From contig CAVYOX010000016.1 in assembly GCA_963770245.1 (NCBI GenBank), positions 124,001-188,000 on the forward strand: a stretch of 64,000 nt of DNA, given 5' to 3'. The notes under the pieces are model-generated. The model saw only the letters and a list, made by a program, of their open reading frames with translations, searched no databases and was not told the origin of the DNA. This stretch comes from PALSA-270 sp963770245. GTDB lineage: Bacteria > Acidobacteriota > Terriglobia > Terriglobales > Acidobacteriaceae. This document shows, piece by piece, positions 42,537-52,582 of this stretch; position 1 is the stretch's first letter; each line of letters begins with the position of its first letter. The position numbers and the translations under genes were made by a program.

Positions 42537-44690
42537 ATGCCAGGGGGTTTTCGCTTGCTTTGGACGCTTGCTTGTGGGTTTCTGCTAGCGGCTGGGGTGG
42601 CGGCGCAAGACGGGTCTTCTGCGGCCAGTCCTCGGCCGCTCCGTCCGCCGAAGGCCAAGATGCAGCCGGTCACCGACGACCTGTATGGTCACAAGATCGT
42701 GGACAACTATCGCTGGCTGGAGGATGAGGGCAGCCCCGAAACCCAGGAGTTTGTGCGCCAGGAACTGGCCTACACGCGTGGCATTCTCGATCCGCTGCCC
42801 GGTCGCGAGAAGATTCTCGAGCGCCTGCAGCAGCTGGCTTTGGTGGGGACCATCGGTGCGCCCCAGCTCGGCGGTCAGTACTATTTCTACACGCGGCGCG
42901 AGGGCACACAGAATCAGCCGATCCTGCTGGTGCGGGAAGGCGTCCATGGAGCGGATCGGGCTCTGGTGGATGTCAACCAGATGGCCGCGGACGGAACGGT
43001 GGCCTTGGACTGGTGGTATCCCTCTGACGACGGCAAGTATGTGGCTTATGGCACCTCGCACAGCGGTTCGGAGGAGAGCACGCTGTACGTGATCGAGACC
43101 GCGACCGGCAAATTGCTCGCCGATACCATTGAGCGCACACGCTTTTCGAGCGTGGCGTGGAAGAAGGATCATTCGGGCTTTTACTATTCCCGCCATCCCA
43201 GGAAAGGCGAAGTGCCGGCGGGAGAAGAGGTGTACCACGTCAAGATCTTCTACCACCCGCTGGGCGGCGATCCCGCCAAGGATGCTCTGATTTTCGGGGA
43301 GGGGCTGCCGGCGCAAGATATTCCCGCGGTTCAGCTGGCCGATGACGATGACCGATGGCTGCTGATCACGGTTTTCGAGGGCTGGGCGAAGAGCGAAATG
43401 TATTTGCAGGATCTGCAGGCGGGGACACCGCCGGTGGTGGTCACGAGCGGCAAGAACTTCCTCTATAGCGGCGAGATTTTTCAGGGCAAACTCTACATCA
43501 CGACGAACGAGGAAGCGTCGCGCTACCGGGTGTTTGTCGTGGGGGCGGCCAATGCCAAGCGCGAAAACTGGAAGGAGATTATTCCCGAGAGTGACGCCGT
43601 ACTCCAGAACCTGAGTGTTTTTGGCGGGATGCTGTTCGCGCAGTATGAGAAAAACGCCACCTCCGAGCTCCAGCGCTTTGATCTCGCAGGGAAACCGCTG
43701 GGCGAGGTTCGGCTGCCGGCTCTGGGGACGGCGGCGGGAATCGGCGGCCGGTACGACCGCAAGGAAATGTTTTTCGGCTTCCAGTCGTTTACCATTCCGG
43801 CTTCGGTGTACCAGGTCGATCTCTCCTCAGGACAGACTTCGCTTTGGGATCGAGTGCATGCTCCGATTGACCCTTCCGCCTATGACGTGCAGCAGGTCTG
43901 GTTCTCCTCGAAGGACGGCACCAAGGTTCCGATGTTCGTCTTCCATAAGAAAGGCCTGGAGCTCAACGGGAAAAACCCCACCCTACTCACCGGGTACGGC
44001 GGGTTCAATATCAGCCTGACCCCCAGTTTTTCGGCCGCGCGCTATCTTTGGCTGGAGCATGGGGGCGTGTTCGCGGTGGTCAATTTGCGCGGCGGAGCTG
44101 AATTCGGCGAGGATTGGCATCGGGCTGGCATGCTCGACAAGAAGCAGAATGTGTTTGACGATTTCATCGCGGCCGCGGAATTCCTGATTTCCGACAAGAT
44201 TACCGACAAGGATCACCTGGCGATTCAGGGCGGCTCAAACGGCGGGCTGCTGATGGGGGCGGCGCTCACCGAGCGACCGGAACTGTTTCGCGCGGTGGTT
44301 TGCCAGGTGCCGCTGCTCGATATGCTGCGCTACCAGCATTTTCAGATCGCCAAGCTGTGGATTCCGGAGTACGGTTCAGCCGACGATCCCAAGCAGTTCG
44401 AGTGGCTTTACGCCTATTCCCCGTATCACCATGTGCAGGCGGGAACCGACTATCCGGCCATTCTGTTCATGACCGCCGAGAGCGATACCCGGGTCGACCC
44501 CATGCACGCCAAGAAAATGGCGGCGCTGATGCAGGCCGAGGCGGCCAACGGGCAAAGTCGCGATCGGCCGATCCTGCTGCGCATTGAGTCCAAGGCCGGG
44601 CATGGAGCGGGCAAGCCCCTGGCCAAGCAGATTGAAGAGGGGGTCGATGTTTACTCGTTCCTGTTCTGGCAATTGGGAGTGACACCCTAA
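42537..44690 (+). CDS. Exported prolyl oligopeptidase (S9A family)
   Basis: 717 residues. Signal peptide (LLWTLACGFLLAAGVAAQ), seven-bladed beta-propeller (about 60-430) and C-terminal alpha/beta hydrolase. Catalytic serine in GGSNGGLLMGA, Asp in SDTRVDPMHAKKM and His in ESKAGHGAGKP are all visible. The family motif VTDDLYGHKIVDNYRWLED is intact. The enzyme cleaves short peptides after proline in the periplasm. ATG 42537 follows an AGAGGGAA ribosome-binding site. Confidence 0.96.
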   Translation: MPGGFRLLWTLACGFLLAAGVAAQDGSSAASPRPLRPPKAKMQPVTDDLYGHKIVDNYRWLEDEGSPETQEFVRQELAYTRGILDPLPGREKILERLQQLALVGTIGAPQLGGQYYFYTRREGTQNQPILLVREGVHGADRALVDVNQMAADGTVALDWWYPSDDGKYVAYGTSHSGSEESTLYVIETATGKLLADTIERTRFSSVAWKKDHSGFYYSRHPRKGEVPAGEEVYHVKIFYHPLGGDPAKDALIFGEGLPAQDIPAVQLADDDDRWLLITVFEGWAKSEMYLQDLQAGTPPVVVTSGKNFLYSGEIFQGKLYITTNEEASRYRVFVVGAANAKRENWKEIIPESDAVLQNLSVFGGMLFAQYEKNATSELQRFDLAGKPLGEVRLPALGTAAGIGGRYDRKEMFFGFQSFTIPASVYQVDLSSGQTSLWDRVHAPIDPSAYDVQQVWFSSKDGTKVPMFVFHKKGLELNGKNPTLLTGYGGFNISLTPSFSAARYLWLEHGGVFAVVNLRGGAEFGEDWHRAGMLDKKQNVFDDFIAAAEFLISDKITDKDHLAIQGGSNGGLLMGAALTERPELFRAVVCQVPLLDMLRYQHFQIAKLWIPEYGSADDPKQFEWLYAYSPYHHVQAGTDYPAILFMTAESDTRVDPMHAKKMAALMQAEAANGQSRDRPILLRIESKAGHGAGKPLAKQIEEGVDVYSFLFWQLGVTP

Positions 44691-44798
44691 GGCCGCACCA
44701 CCCGGGCCTGAGCTCGGAAAGACGAAGAAAAGCCTGATTCTGGTCACCGCCCGGCGCGAATGAATCATCCAAAGTCCACCCTCACGACCAACCGAAGT

Positions 44799-44827
44799 TT
44801 GACCTGCTTCGCCTCCCATGCTATAAA
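44799..44827 (+). promoter_or_regulatory. Sigma70 promoter of the membrane pyrophosphatase
   Basis: TTGACC, 17-base spacer, TATAAA. Start expected near 44834, about 229 bases before the ATG at 45063. The long leader contains GCTGCC/GGCAGC, able to form a stem, and no open gene. Confidence 0.65.
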
Positions 44828-45062
44828 CACTGGTTTTGTGGTAGTTCGGTCACGGCAAACTCTTTTCTTTGCCGCCGACCTCTGGCTCGAATCAATCGAA
44901 ACAACCGACGCGGCCAAACTCACTCCTGTTCAAGTCTTGTGGTGGAAGCGTGTTCGGAAACACCGGCCATACGCTCCCGGCGCTCTGTTTTCGGCGTCGG
45001 GTTGGCGCTGCCCGCCGGAAGGGGCAGCAAGACACTGTCGTCCGAAAACTGGAGGGTTCTCA

Positions 45063-47570
45063 ATGCGCACCTGGCTCGCTGGAATGGCTTTCAAGGGATG
45101 CGGGTTCTGTAAGACTCTGATGGCTGCAATCGCAGTCCTGACCTTCGGTGCCACCACTGCCCTGGCTCAAGGGCCCCAGGATACGGGTGGCGAAGCCAGT
45201 TTGAAACTTCCTGACCTCTCGCAAGTGACATTCCTGGGCGTGGACGGCCACCGTCTGCTCACCTTTGGCATCGTCTTTTGTATTTTCGGCCTGGGCTTCG
45301 GCATGACCATTTATATGCGGCTGAAGAATCTGCCGGTGCATCGCGCCATGCGCGAAATCTCGGAACTGATTTACGAAACCTGCAAGACCTACCTCATCAC
45401 CCAGGGGAAGTTCCTGTTGCTGTTGTGGATCTTCATCGCGCTGGTCATCTTGCTCTACTTCGGAGTGCTGCTGAAGTATGAGGCCATACGGGTGGCGATC
45501 ATTCTGCTGTTCAGCGTGGTCGGGATTGCCGGGAGCTACGGGGTGGCCTGGTTCGGCATACGGGTCAATACTTTTGCCAACTCGCGAACCGCCTTCGCCA
45601 GCCTGGGCGGGAAACCTTTCCCGATTTACAAGATTCCGCTCGAAGCCGGCATGAGCATCGGCATGATGCTGATCAGCGTCGAGTTGATGATGATGCTGAT
45701 TATCTTGCTGTTTATTCCCGGAGACTACGCCGGGCCGTGCTTCATTGGCTTCGCCATCGGCGAATCGCTCGGCGCAGCCGCGCTGCGCATTGCCGGCGGG
45801 ATCTTCACCAAGATCGCTGATATCGGTTCGGATTTGATGAAGATTGTCTTCAAAATTAAGGAAGACGACGCGCGCAATCCCGGAGTGATTGCCGACTGCA
45901 CCGGTGACAATGCCGGCGACTCGGTCGGGCCATCGGCCGACGGGTTTGAAACCTACGGCGTCACCGGAGTCGCACTCATCACCTTTATTCTGTTGGGCGT
46001 GAAGAACCCACTGGTGCAGGTGCAGTTGCTGGTTTGGATTTTCGTGATCCGCATCGTGATGCTGGTCGCAAGCGCAGTGGCTTACTTCCTGAACGCAGCC
46101 ATTGCCCGAGCCCGCTTCGGCCATGCCGCCGAGATGAATTTCGAAGCGCCCCTGACCTCATTGGTCTGGATTACTTCGATGGTTTCCATTGTGCTGACCT
46201 ACATTGTGTCTTCGATCATCATCCCCGAACTCGGAGGCGACCCCACCCAGTGGTGGAAGTTGGCCACCATTGTCTCGTGCGGCACGCTGGCGGGAGCAGT
46301 CATCCCGGAGTTGGTGAAAGTATTTTCCTCAACCGAATCGCGGCATGTGCGGGAAGTTGTGACCTCGGCGGATGAGGGCGGAGCCTCGCTCGGCATTCTG
46401 TCGGGCTTTGTGGCGGGAAATTTTTCCGCCTATTATCTGGGGCTGGCGATGGTCCTTCTCATGTCGATCGGCTACTACGTCAGTACGATCGTCAATGATG
46501 CGGGGAACGGCCTAGGGTCGGTAATGCTGGCGGCCCCGGTGTTCGCCTTCGGACTGGTGGCTTTTGGATTCCTCGGCATGGGCCCGGTGACGATTGCCGT
46601 GGACTCCTACGGTCCGGTGACCGACAACGCGCAGTCGGTGTACGAGTTGTCGTTGATCGAGCAGGTCCCGGGAATCGAGGCCGAGCTGAAGAGGGATTTC
46701 AACGTCAGCGTGAACTTCGAGCGCGCCAAGTATCTGCTCGAAGCCAACGACGGCGCGGGGAACACATTCAAGGCGACGGCCAAACCCGTGCTGATCGGAA
46801 CCGCCGTGGTGGGCGCTACGACCATGATTTTTTCCATCATCATGGCCTTGACCAATGGGCTCACGGAGAACGTCAGCAAGTTGTCTTTGCTGCATGCTCC
46901 CTTCGTGCTCGGCCTGATCACGGGCGGCGCCATGATTTACTGGTTCACCGGGGCGTCCACGCAGGCGGTGACCACGGGAGCGTACCGGGCGGTCGAGTTC
47001 ATCAAGGCCAACATCAAGCTCGAGGGCGTCGAAAAGGCTTCGGTTGCGGATAGCAAGAAAGTCGTGGAGATTTGCACCCGCTACGCGCAAAAAGGGATGC
47101 TGAACATCTTTCTGGCTGTGTTCTTTGCCACTTTGGCGTTTGCCTTCGTAGAGCCGTTCTTCTTTATCGGCTATTTGATTTCGATTGCGGTCTTCGGCCT
47201 CTATCAGGCGATCTTCATGGCCAATGCCGGCGCCGCCTGGGATAACGCTAAAAAGATCGTGGAGGTCGAATTGAAGCAGAAGGGCACGGCGCTACACGAT
47301 GCCACCGTGATCGGCGACACGGTGGGCGATCCCTTTAAAGACACTTCTTCGGTGGCGTTGAACCCGGTGATCAAGTTCACAACCTTGTTCGGCCTGCTGG
47401 CGGTCGAACTGGCGGTGAAACTGACGGCTGAGACCAGCAGCAATTTCAGTCATGGATTGGCGCTGGCATTCTTCCTCGTGTCCTACGTATTTGTTTACCG
47501 CTCGTTCTACGGCATGCGCATTGGCACAGAAAAGAGAGTGGCCGAAATCCGCACAGCCTCCGCGGATTAG
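45063..47570 (+). CDS. hppA: Membrane-bound proton/sodium-translocating pyrophosphatase
   Basis: 835 residues from ATG 45063 (GGAGG RBS); the frame is open for 300 bases upstream but without features. About 16 membrane helices. Substrate motifs are diverged but recognisable: KIKEDDARNPGVIADCTGDNAGDSVGPSADGFETYG, and near the C-terminus NAGAAWDNAKK...HDATVIGDTVGDPFKDTSS, which bind Mg-pyrophosphate. GNTFKATAK carries Lys at the position that distinguishes K+-independent from K+-dependent forms. The N-terminus has a signal-like segment ending in ALAQG. It uses pyrophosphate to pump ions across the inner membrane; which ion is uncertain. Confidence 0.93.
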   Translation: MRTWLAGMAFKGCGFCKTLMAAIAVLTFGATTALAQGPQDTGGEASLKLPDLSQVTFLGVDGHRLLTFGIVFCIFGLGFGMTIYMRLKNLPVHRAMREISELIYETCKTYLITQGKFLLLLWIFIALVILLYFGVLLKYEAIRVAIILLFSVVGIAGSYGVAWFGIRVNTFANSRTAFASLGGKPFPIYKIPLEAGMSIGMMLISVELMMMLIILLFIPGDYAGPCFIGFAIGESLGAAALRIAGGIFTKIADIGSDLMKIVFKIKEDDARNPGVIADCTGDNAGDSVGPSADGFETYGVTGVALITFILLGVKNPLVQVQLLVWIFVIRIVMLVASAVAYFLNAAIARARFGHAAEMNFEAPLTSLVWITSMVSIVLTYIVSSIIIPELGGDPTQWWKLATIVSCGTLAGAVIPELVKVFSSTESRHVREVVTSADEGGASLGILSGFVAGNFSAYYLGLAMVLLMSIGYYVSTIVNDAGNGLGSVMLAAPVFAFGLVAFGFLGMGPVTIAVDSYGPVTDNAQSVYELSLIEQVPGIEAELKRDFNVSVNFERAKYLLEANDGAGNTFKATAKPVLIGTAVVGATTMIFSIIMALTNGLTENVSKLSLLHAPFVLGLITGGAMIYWFTGASTQAVTTGAYRAVEFIKANIKLEGVEKASVADSKKVVEICTRYAQKGMLNIFLAVFFATLAFAFVEPFFFIGYLISIAVFGLYQAIFMANAGAAWDNAKKIVEVELKQKGTALHDATVIGDTVGDPFKDTSSVALNPVIKFTTLFGLLAVELAVKLTAETSSNFSHGLALAFFLVSYVFVYRSFYGMRIGTEKRVAEIRTASAD

Positions 47571-47636
47571 TTACGCTTCCGGCGCCTTCAGCCCGCAGTC
47601 CATGTGAATGGAGAAAAGAGGGCTGGACCGCGGTCG

Positions 47637-47665
47637 TTTCCACCAACGCATGCCGATGGTATGAT
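47637..47665 (+). promoter_or_regulatory. Possible tRNA-Asn promoter
   Basis: TTTCCA, 17-base spacer, TATGAT, about 48 bases upstream of the mature tRNA 5' end. -35 is 4/6 and -10 is 5/6. Confidence 0.35.
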
Positions 47666-47713
47666 GGGTAACGATGTGGAGCACGATGCGCCCCTTGGCG
47701 TGTCCAACAACAC

Positions 47714-47788
<75 letters not shown>

Positions 47789-47803
47789 TTCTCTTGCCAT
47801 AGC

Positions 47804-47935
47804 TTAGCGATCGCTGCGCTCTGTTTGCGCTCTGTTAACACGAAACGCAAGCTGAGCGACCTTGCTACCAGCCGTAGTCATCTCATCCGTGACCACATCC
47901 CCGTAAACGTTCATTGTGGTACGGATGTCCGCGCT
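47804..47935 (-). pseudogene. Tyrosine recombinase (integrase) C-terminal remnant
   Basis: About 43 residues running into a TAA at 47804. DIRTTMNVYGDVVTDEM is the segment containing the catalytic Tyr (VYGD) of tyrosine integrases, followed by the typical tail AGSKVAQLAF. The upstream Arg/His motifs are missing; in the same frame the sequence continues into a transposase fragment instead. Its position 15 bases from the tRNA matches the int-at-attL layout, so this is what remains of the island's own integrase. Confidence 0.75.
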
Positions 47936-47939
47936 CACG

Positions 47940-48845
47940 ATCCGGGCCCGGCTTGGCTGGCATCCTCGCGTGGATGATTCTGCCGGGCGCTCATTGAGGG
48001 CAATGACATGATCCAATAGGTCCCGCCGGCAACCTCCGACCCAGCGCTTGGCCACGCCATTCTGCCACGGACTTCTGAATGAGGTTCGAACCGAATCCAG
48101 GCCAACCGATTTCACGCCGGCAAATACTTCTAAGGCGAACTTGGCATCGCGATCGTGCATCAAGTATTTGTGGCTGGCTACGTTGGGAGAAGCTTCTCGT
48201 AGTTGCTGCCCGATCCAACCGCTGATGGGATGCTAGGTGACGTTGCAGTGGAGAATCTGCCTTCGATCATGGCTAATAATAAAGAGGCAATACTGCAGCA
48301 TAAAGGTGACGGTTGGCACAGTGAAGAAATCCATCGCAGCGATCACCTCGCGGTGATTGCGGAGAAAGCTGAGCCAGCGTTTGGCAGGTTCAGGGTTCCT
48401 GGGCGCTCGCTTCATGCAGCGGGAAATGCTTCGCTCCGATACGTCGTAGCCCAGCATCAGACTCGCCATGAATCCGGGGAGCGCCCAGGTGGGGTTCTCA
48501 GCAACCATGCGGAAGATCAAGTCTCTCACGTCTTTCGAGAGCTTCTTTCTACCGACCCGCTTTCTCGCCCTGGGGATGAAGCTCCAGTACAGACGGAAGC
48601 CCGCTCTATGCCAACGAATCACGGTTTTTGGGGTGAGCAGGATGAGAGACTGTTTCCACCCAGGCCAGAATCGGATGGCGACCACCCAGAAGAGTTTGTC
48701 GAGCACGCGAAACTTGGGTTTGTGGGTGCTTGCGTTTCAACGCGGCGAGTTGCTGCCGCAGCGCCAAATTTCCCAGGAGCAAGCTTCGGCGTGAACGAAA
48801 GACGCGGACGAGGAGTCCGAGCCAGAGACAGAACATGGGGGACAT
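47940..48845 (-). pseudogene. IS transposase with integrase core (rve), broken
   Basis: The reading frame begins near 48845 (MFCLWLGLLVRVFRSRRSLL...) and shifts by one base around 48721-48726. It continues as LDKLFWVVAIRFWPGWKQSL...SMCMKRAP-like HTH and the first catalytic strand (VIAAMDFFTVPTVTF). An in-frame TAG (48233-48235) interrupts it, and it resumes with HDRDAKF and SVRTSFRSPWQNGVAKRWVG (second Asp and catalytic Glu region) before ending abruptly at LNER. The last part of the transposase is deleted and joined to the integrase remnant. It is inactive. Confidence 0.8.
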
Positions 48846-48976
48846 GGACGAAAGTTACAGCAGGTGAACGCGGAGAGGAAATCTCGCAAGTTGTTTGATT
48901 TCGCGCCCGGACATAATTTTGGCGATTCATAAGTATAATCCTCTCACCCCGCAGGTATGCGCCAGGAGCTACGCTC

Positions 48977-51900
48977 ATGGATATTTCGATGAAAGTCGGT
49001 GCTCAAACCCTGACGCAACTGGCTCTGCTGCTTGCGGTCTGTCTCGCACCTTCGTTGTACGCTCAAACTCCCACATCGGGTGGAATTACTGGAGTGGTGA
49101 GCGATACCAGCGATGCCGTAATCCCGGCCGTGATCGCGGAGGTGCGAGACGACTCCAAGGGCTCCACGCAAAAGACGGTGACCAACGCAGAGGGGCTGTA
49201 TCTGTTCTCTTTTATGGCACCCGGCAGTTACACACTGACCTTTACCCATCCGGGTTTTGAAGCTATTACTCGCAAACTCGAGGTCCCCCTGGGGCCGCCC
49301 GCTACTCTGAACGTCCGTCTCAAAATCGCAACCGCACGAACGACGGTTCAGGTCACCGAGGAAGCTCCCCTCATCAAAGCAGAAAGCGGCGACGTTTCTA
49401 CGACCCTCAGCCGGCGCCAGATTTCCCAAGTCCCCAATCCCGGCAACGATCGCACCTATATCGTGCAGACAGCACCCGGAATGATCATGGACACGGACAA
49501 CGGCAATGGCAATTTTTCAAATCTGGGTATGCCTGGCACTTCCAACCTTTTCACCTTGAACGGTATGAACGACAATGACTTCGGAAACAATACGAATATC
49601 AACGGAGCTCTGAATCTTAGTCTGGGCGCCAACGAAATCGAGGAGGTCACTGTGGTCAGCAACGGCTATTCCAGCCAATACGGTGGCGCAGCTGGAGCGA
49701 ATGTGAACTACATCACCAAGTCCGGGGGCAACGAGTATCACGGCAATGCTATCTACTTCTGGAACGGCCGCGTGTTGAATGCCAACGATTGGATCAATAA
49801 CGCCACCGGGGTGCCGCGCGCCCCGGATAATGCCAACCAGTGGGCGGCTTCTCTCGGTGGCCCAATCAGGAAAGACAAACTCTTTTTCTTTTTCAATACG
49901 GAAGGCGTGCGCGTGCTTCTTCCCATTCCGTCCCAGGTGGTCCTGCCTAGTCCACAGTTTGAGGCGGCCACCATTTCGAATATCGATGCGTTGTTTGGGT
50001 CAGTTTCCGCTTCCGATGCCTTCTATAAGAAGATTTTCAGCCTTTACAACGCTGCGCCGGGCGCCGCTCGGGCCCTCCCCGGCAATTTTTCTGATCCTCT
50101 TGGCTGCGGCTCATTTGTCGGACCCGCGGGGCTCGGGACCAATGTTCCCTGCGCCGTGCATTTCGCGACCACCGAAGGCCGTCCGTCCGATCAATCGCTC
50201 ATTTCCGGGCGCATCGATTGGAACCTCCGAAGCAATGACCGGGCTTTCCTTCTGCTGCAGTATGACCACGGGCATCAAGCAACCTATACCGACCCCATCA
50301 GCCCGCTTTTCAACGTGGACAGTAACCAACCCGCGTGGCAAGGCCAACTCATCGAGACCCACGCTTTCGGTCCATCGGCGGCCAACCAACTTCTAGTCGC
50401 GGGCTGGTGGCAAGGCAAAAAATTCCAGCCGGCGAATCTTTCTCAGACTTTGGCAGCCTTCCCCACCAACCTCGACTGGTTTGCCACCGGCACTTTCACC
50501 AGCCTGGGCGGGCTGGACTTCGTTTTTCCCACGGGCAGAAACGCTACTCGCTTCCAGGCTGCAGACGATCTTGTGAAGTCGGCAGGGAATCACAACCTTG
50601 GATTTGGCGTTAACTTCCTGCGCGCCAAGCTGACTGACTTTGCTTATTCCACGAACGCCGCGGGTCAACTGATTCCTTTGACGCTGGACGCTTTCTATCA
50701 GGGCGGAGTTGATCCGGGGGTTCTCGCTGGCACCGATCCGACGCATGACCTTACCATTCTCAATCAATCCTTTCCCTCGCAACTCTCGCAACGGATCGCT
50801 TTCTACCGGTTCGGAATCTATGCCCAGGATGACTGGCACCTGCATTCGAACTTTACGCTGATGCTTTCCCTCCGGCTGGAGCATCAGTCCAATCCCGTCT
50901 GCCAACGGCTCTGCTTCGCTCGCCTCACAGGATCGTTCGAATCGGTGAGCCACGATCCGAGTCAACCGTACAATCAAGCGCTTCTCGTCGATCAGAAACA
51001 AGCCTTTGAGAAGCTGAACAGTCTTCTGTGGTCACCCCGATTGGGCTTTGCCTGGCAGCCGTTCGGTGCGTCGCGCAACACCGTCCTGCGCGGTGGTATC
51101 GGTATTTTTTTCGACCCGTTACCCGCCGCCCTCATCAACTATTTTTCCGGCAACCCTCCGGTGGTAAATTCATTCACCATTTTCCGCGACCACCTTACCC
51201 CTGACGAGAACACCAGTCTGTTCAAGGACGCCTCCGCCTCGAATACCGCGTTCCTCAACGGATTCGCCGCTGGGCAAACCCTGGCGCAAATCCAAGCGAC
51301 GATTTCCAGTTTCTACCCTCCCGGCTTCTCTCCGCCCGCGATCAGCGTCCCGGGAAGCAAGACCTTTTCTCCGCAGTATCAGAAATGGAGTCTCGAATTA
51401 CAGCAGGCCTTTGGAATGGCTACTTCCGTGACCCTCGGGTACTACGGGAATCACGGCATCCATGAGCTAATGCTGAATCCTTCGGCGAACGCTTATGGCT
51501 TCGGATCGTTCCCGCTGAGTCTCTGCACGAGTCCCGCTGTTCCGCCGTGTGCCGATCCACGTTTCAGTGAGGTCACTGAGATCAATACTATCGGCGCGTC
51601 GAATTACAACGGAATGGTCGCATCCTTCGAGCATCGCTTTACTCGTTGGACACAGGGCCTGTTCCAGGCCAACTACACATACGGCCATGCATTCGATGAG
51701 GTTTCAAACGGCGGAGTTGGAGGCTTCACCTCCGGGAGCTCCGCGTTTGTGCAGGATCCCAACAATCCCCGGGGCAGCTATGGGTCTGCCGAGTACGATG
51801 TACGCCATTCCCTGAACGCAAACTACCTCTGGGAAGTCCCGCTACGAGCGGCGTTGCGGGGGCGCGGTTCGGAATTATTCGTCCAGGGATGGCAGGTGTC

Positions 51901-52498
51901 CGGAACGCTCTTTGTGCGCAGCGGTTTTCCCTACACTGTATTTGACAACGGTCAAAGTATCGCATTGAACACCAATAACTTCTTTGGCACGCTCTATGCC
52001 GTCCCCGTCGCACCAATCGGCCCGGCTGGTCCGTGCGGAGAGGGGGCGGCAATTCCGGCTGCTCCGCAACCTTGTCTGCCCCCGCAGCAAATCGGCGGGA
52101 CACCCAATCCGAATGCACTCTTTGTTCAGTCCGGATGCGAAACCGGGTTTAACACCGGCGTCGCGGGCGCAGTCCCTCCTCTATGCATCGGCGGCAGTGC
52201 AGTCCAGATCGCGCAAGGACGAAATCGGTTTCGCGGGCCGGGATACTTCAGCACCGATTTCGCCGTTATGAAGAACACAAAGCTGCCAGGTTGGGAGCGG
52301 GCGCAGCTGGGAATGGGCTTTCAATTCTTCAATCTCTTCAACCACCCGAACTTTGGCTTGCCCCATAACAACATTTCAGACCCCCAGCTCGGTCAAATTT
52401 CCTATCTGGAAAGTCCTCCCACAACCATTCTCGGGTCGGGGCTGGGCGGTGACACCTCGCCACGCATGATCCAGCTCAAGCTTCAACTTCAGTTTTGA
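48977..52498 (+). CDS. Oar-like TonB-dependent receptor with carboxypeptidase-regulatory domain
   Basis: 1173 residues. Signal peptide (LALLLAVCLAPSLYAQ), an N-terminal CarboxypepD_reg beta-sandwich (GGITGVVSDTSDAVIPAVIAEVRD...GLYLFSFMAPGSYTLTF). A plug-like domain (LMDGxN equivalent TLNGMNDNDFGNN, VSNGYSSQYGGAAGANVNYITKSGGNEYHG) precedes a long beta-barrel ending in MIQLKLQLQF with the C-terminal Phe. Such proteins abound in Acidobacteria and probably import large substrates; the ligand is unknown. ATG 48977 has AGGAG 9 bases upstream and a TATAAT box at 48934. It is cargo of the island, convergent with the Ser/Thr kinase. Confidence 0.92.
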   Translation: MDISMKVGAQTLTQLALLLAVCLAPSLYAQTPTSGGITGVVSDTSDAVIPAVIAEVRDDSKGSTQKTVTNAEGLYLFSFMAPGSYTLTFTHPGFEAITRKLEVPLGPPATLNVRLKIATARTTVQVTEEAPLIKAESGDVSTTLSRRQISQVPNPGNDRTYIVQTAPGMIMDTDNGNGNFSNLGMPGTSNLFTLNGMNDNDFGNNTNINGALNLSLGANEIEEVTVVSNGYSSQYGGAAGANVNYITKSGGNEYHGNAIYFWNGRVLNANDWINNATGVPRAPDNANQWAASLGGPIRKDKLFFFFNTEGVRVLLPIPSQVVLPSPQFEAATISNIDALFGSVSASDAFYKKIFSLYNAAPGAARALPGNFSDPLGCGSFVGPAGLGTNVPCAVHFATTEGRPSDQSLISGRIDWNLRSNDRAFLLLQYDHGHQATYTDPISPLFNVDSNQPAWQGQLIETHAFGPSAANQLLVAGWWQGKKFQPANLSQTLAAFPTNLDWFATGTFTSLGGLDFVFPTGRNATRFQAADDLVKSAGNHNLGFGVNFLRAKLTDFAYSTNAAGQLIPLTLDAFYQGGVDPGVLAGTDPTHDLTILNQSFPSQLSQRIAFYRFGIYAQDDWHLHSNFTLMLSLRLEHQSNPVCQRLCFARLTGSFESVSHDPSQPYNQALLVDQKQAFEKLNSLLWSPRLGFAWQPFGASRNTVLRGGIGIFFDPLPAALINYFSGNPPVVNSFTIFRDHLTPDENTSLFKDASASNTAFLNGFAAGQTLAQIQATISSFYPPGFSPPAISVPGSKTFSPQYQKWSLELQQAFGMATSVTLGYYGNHGIHELMLNPSANAYGFGSFPLSLCTSPAVPPCADPRFSEVTEINTIGASNYNGMVASFEHRFTRWTQGLFQANYTYGHAFDEVSNGGVGGFTSGSSAFVQDPNNPRGSYGSAEYDVRHSLNANYLWEVPLRAALRGRGSELFVQGWQVSGTLFVRSGFPYTVFDNGQSIALNTNNFFGTLYAVPVAPIGPAGPCGEGAAIPAAPQPCLPPQQIGGTPNPNALFVQSGCETGFNTGVAGAVPPLCIGGSAVQIAQGRNRFRGPGYFSTDFAVMKNTKLPGWERAQLGMGFQFFNLFNHPNFGLPHNNISDPQLGQISYLESPPTTILGSGLGGDTSPRMIQLKLQLQF

Positions 52499-52582
52499 TT
52501 GTCATCCCTCTGTTCCAGGTAGTTTCAACGTGGGCAGATGCGGTATCAAGCTCAACCTGGCTTCTCTCCGGACGGACACTCG

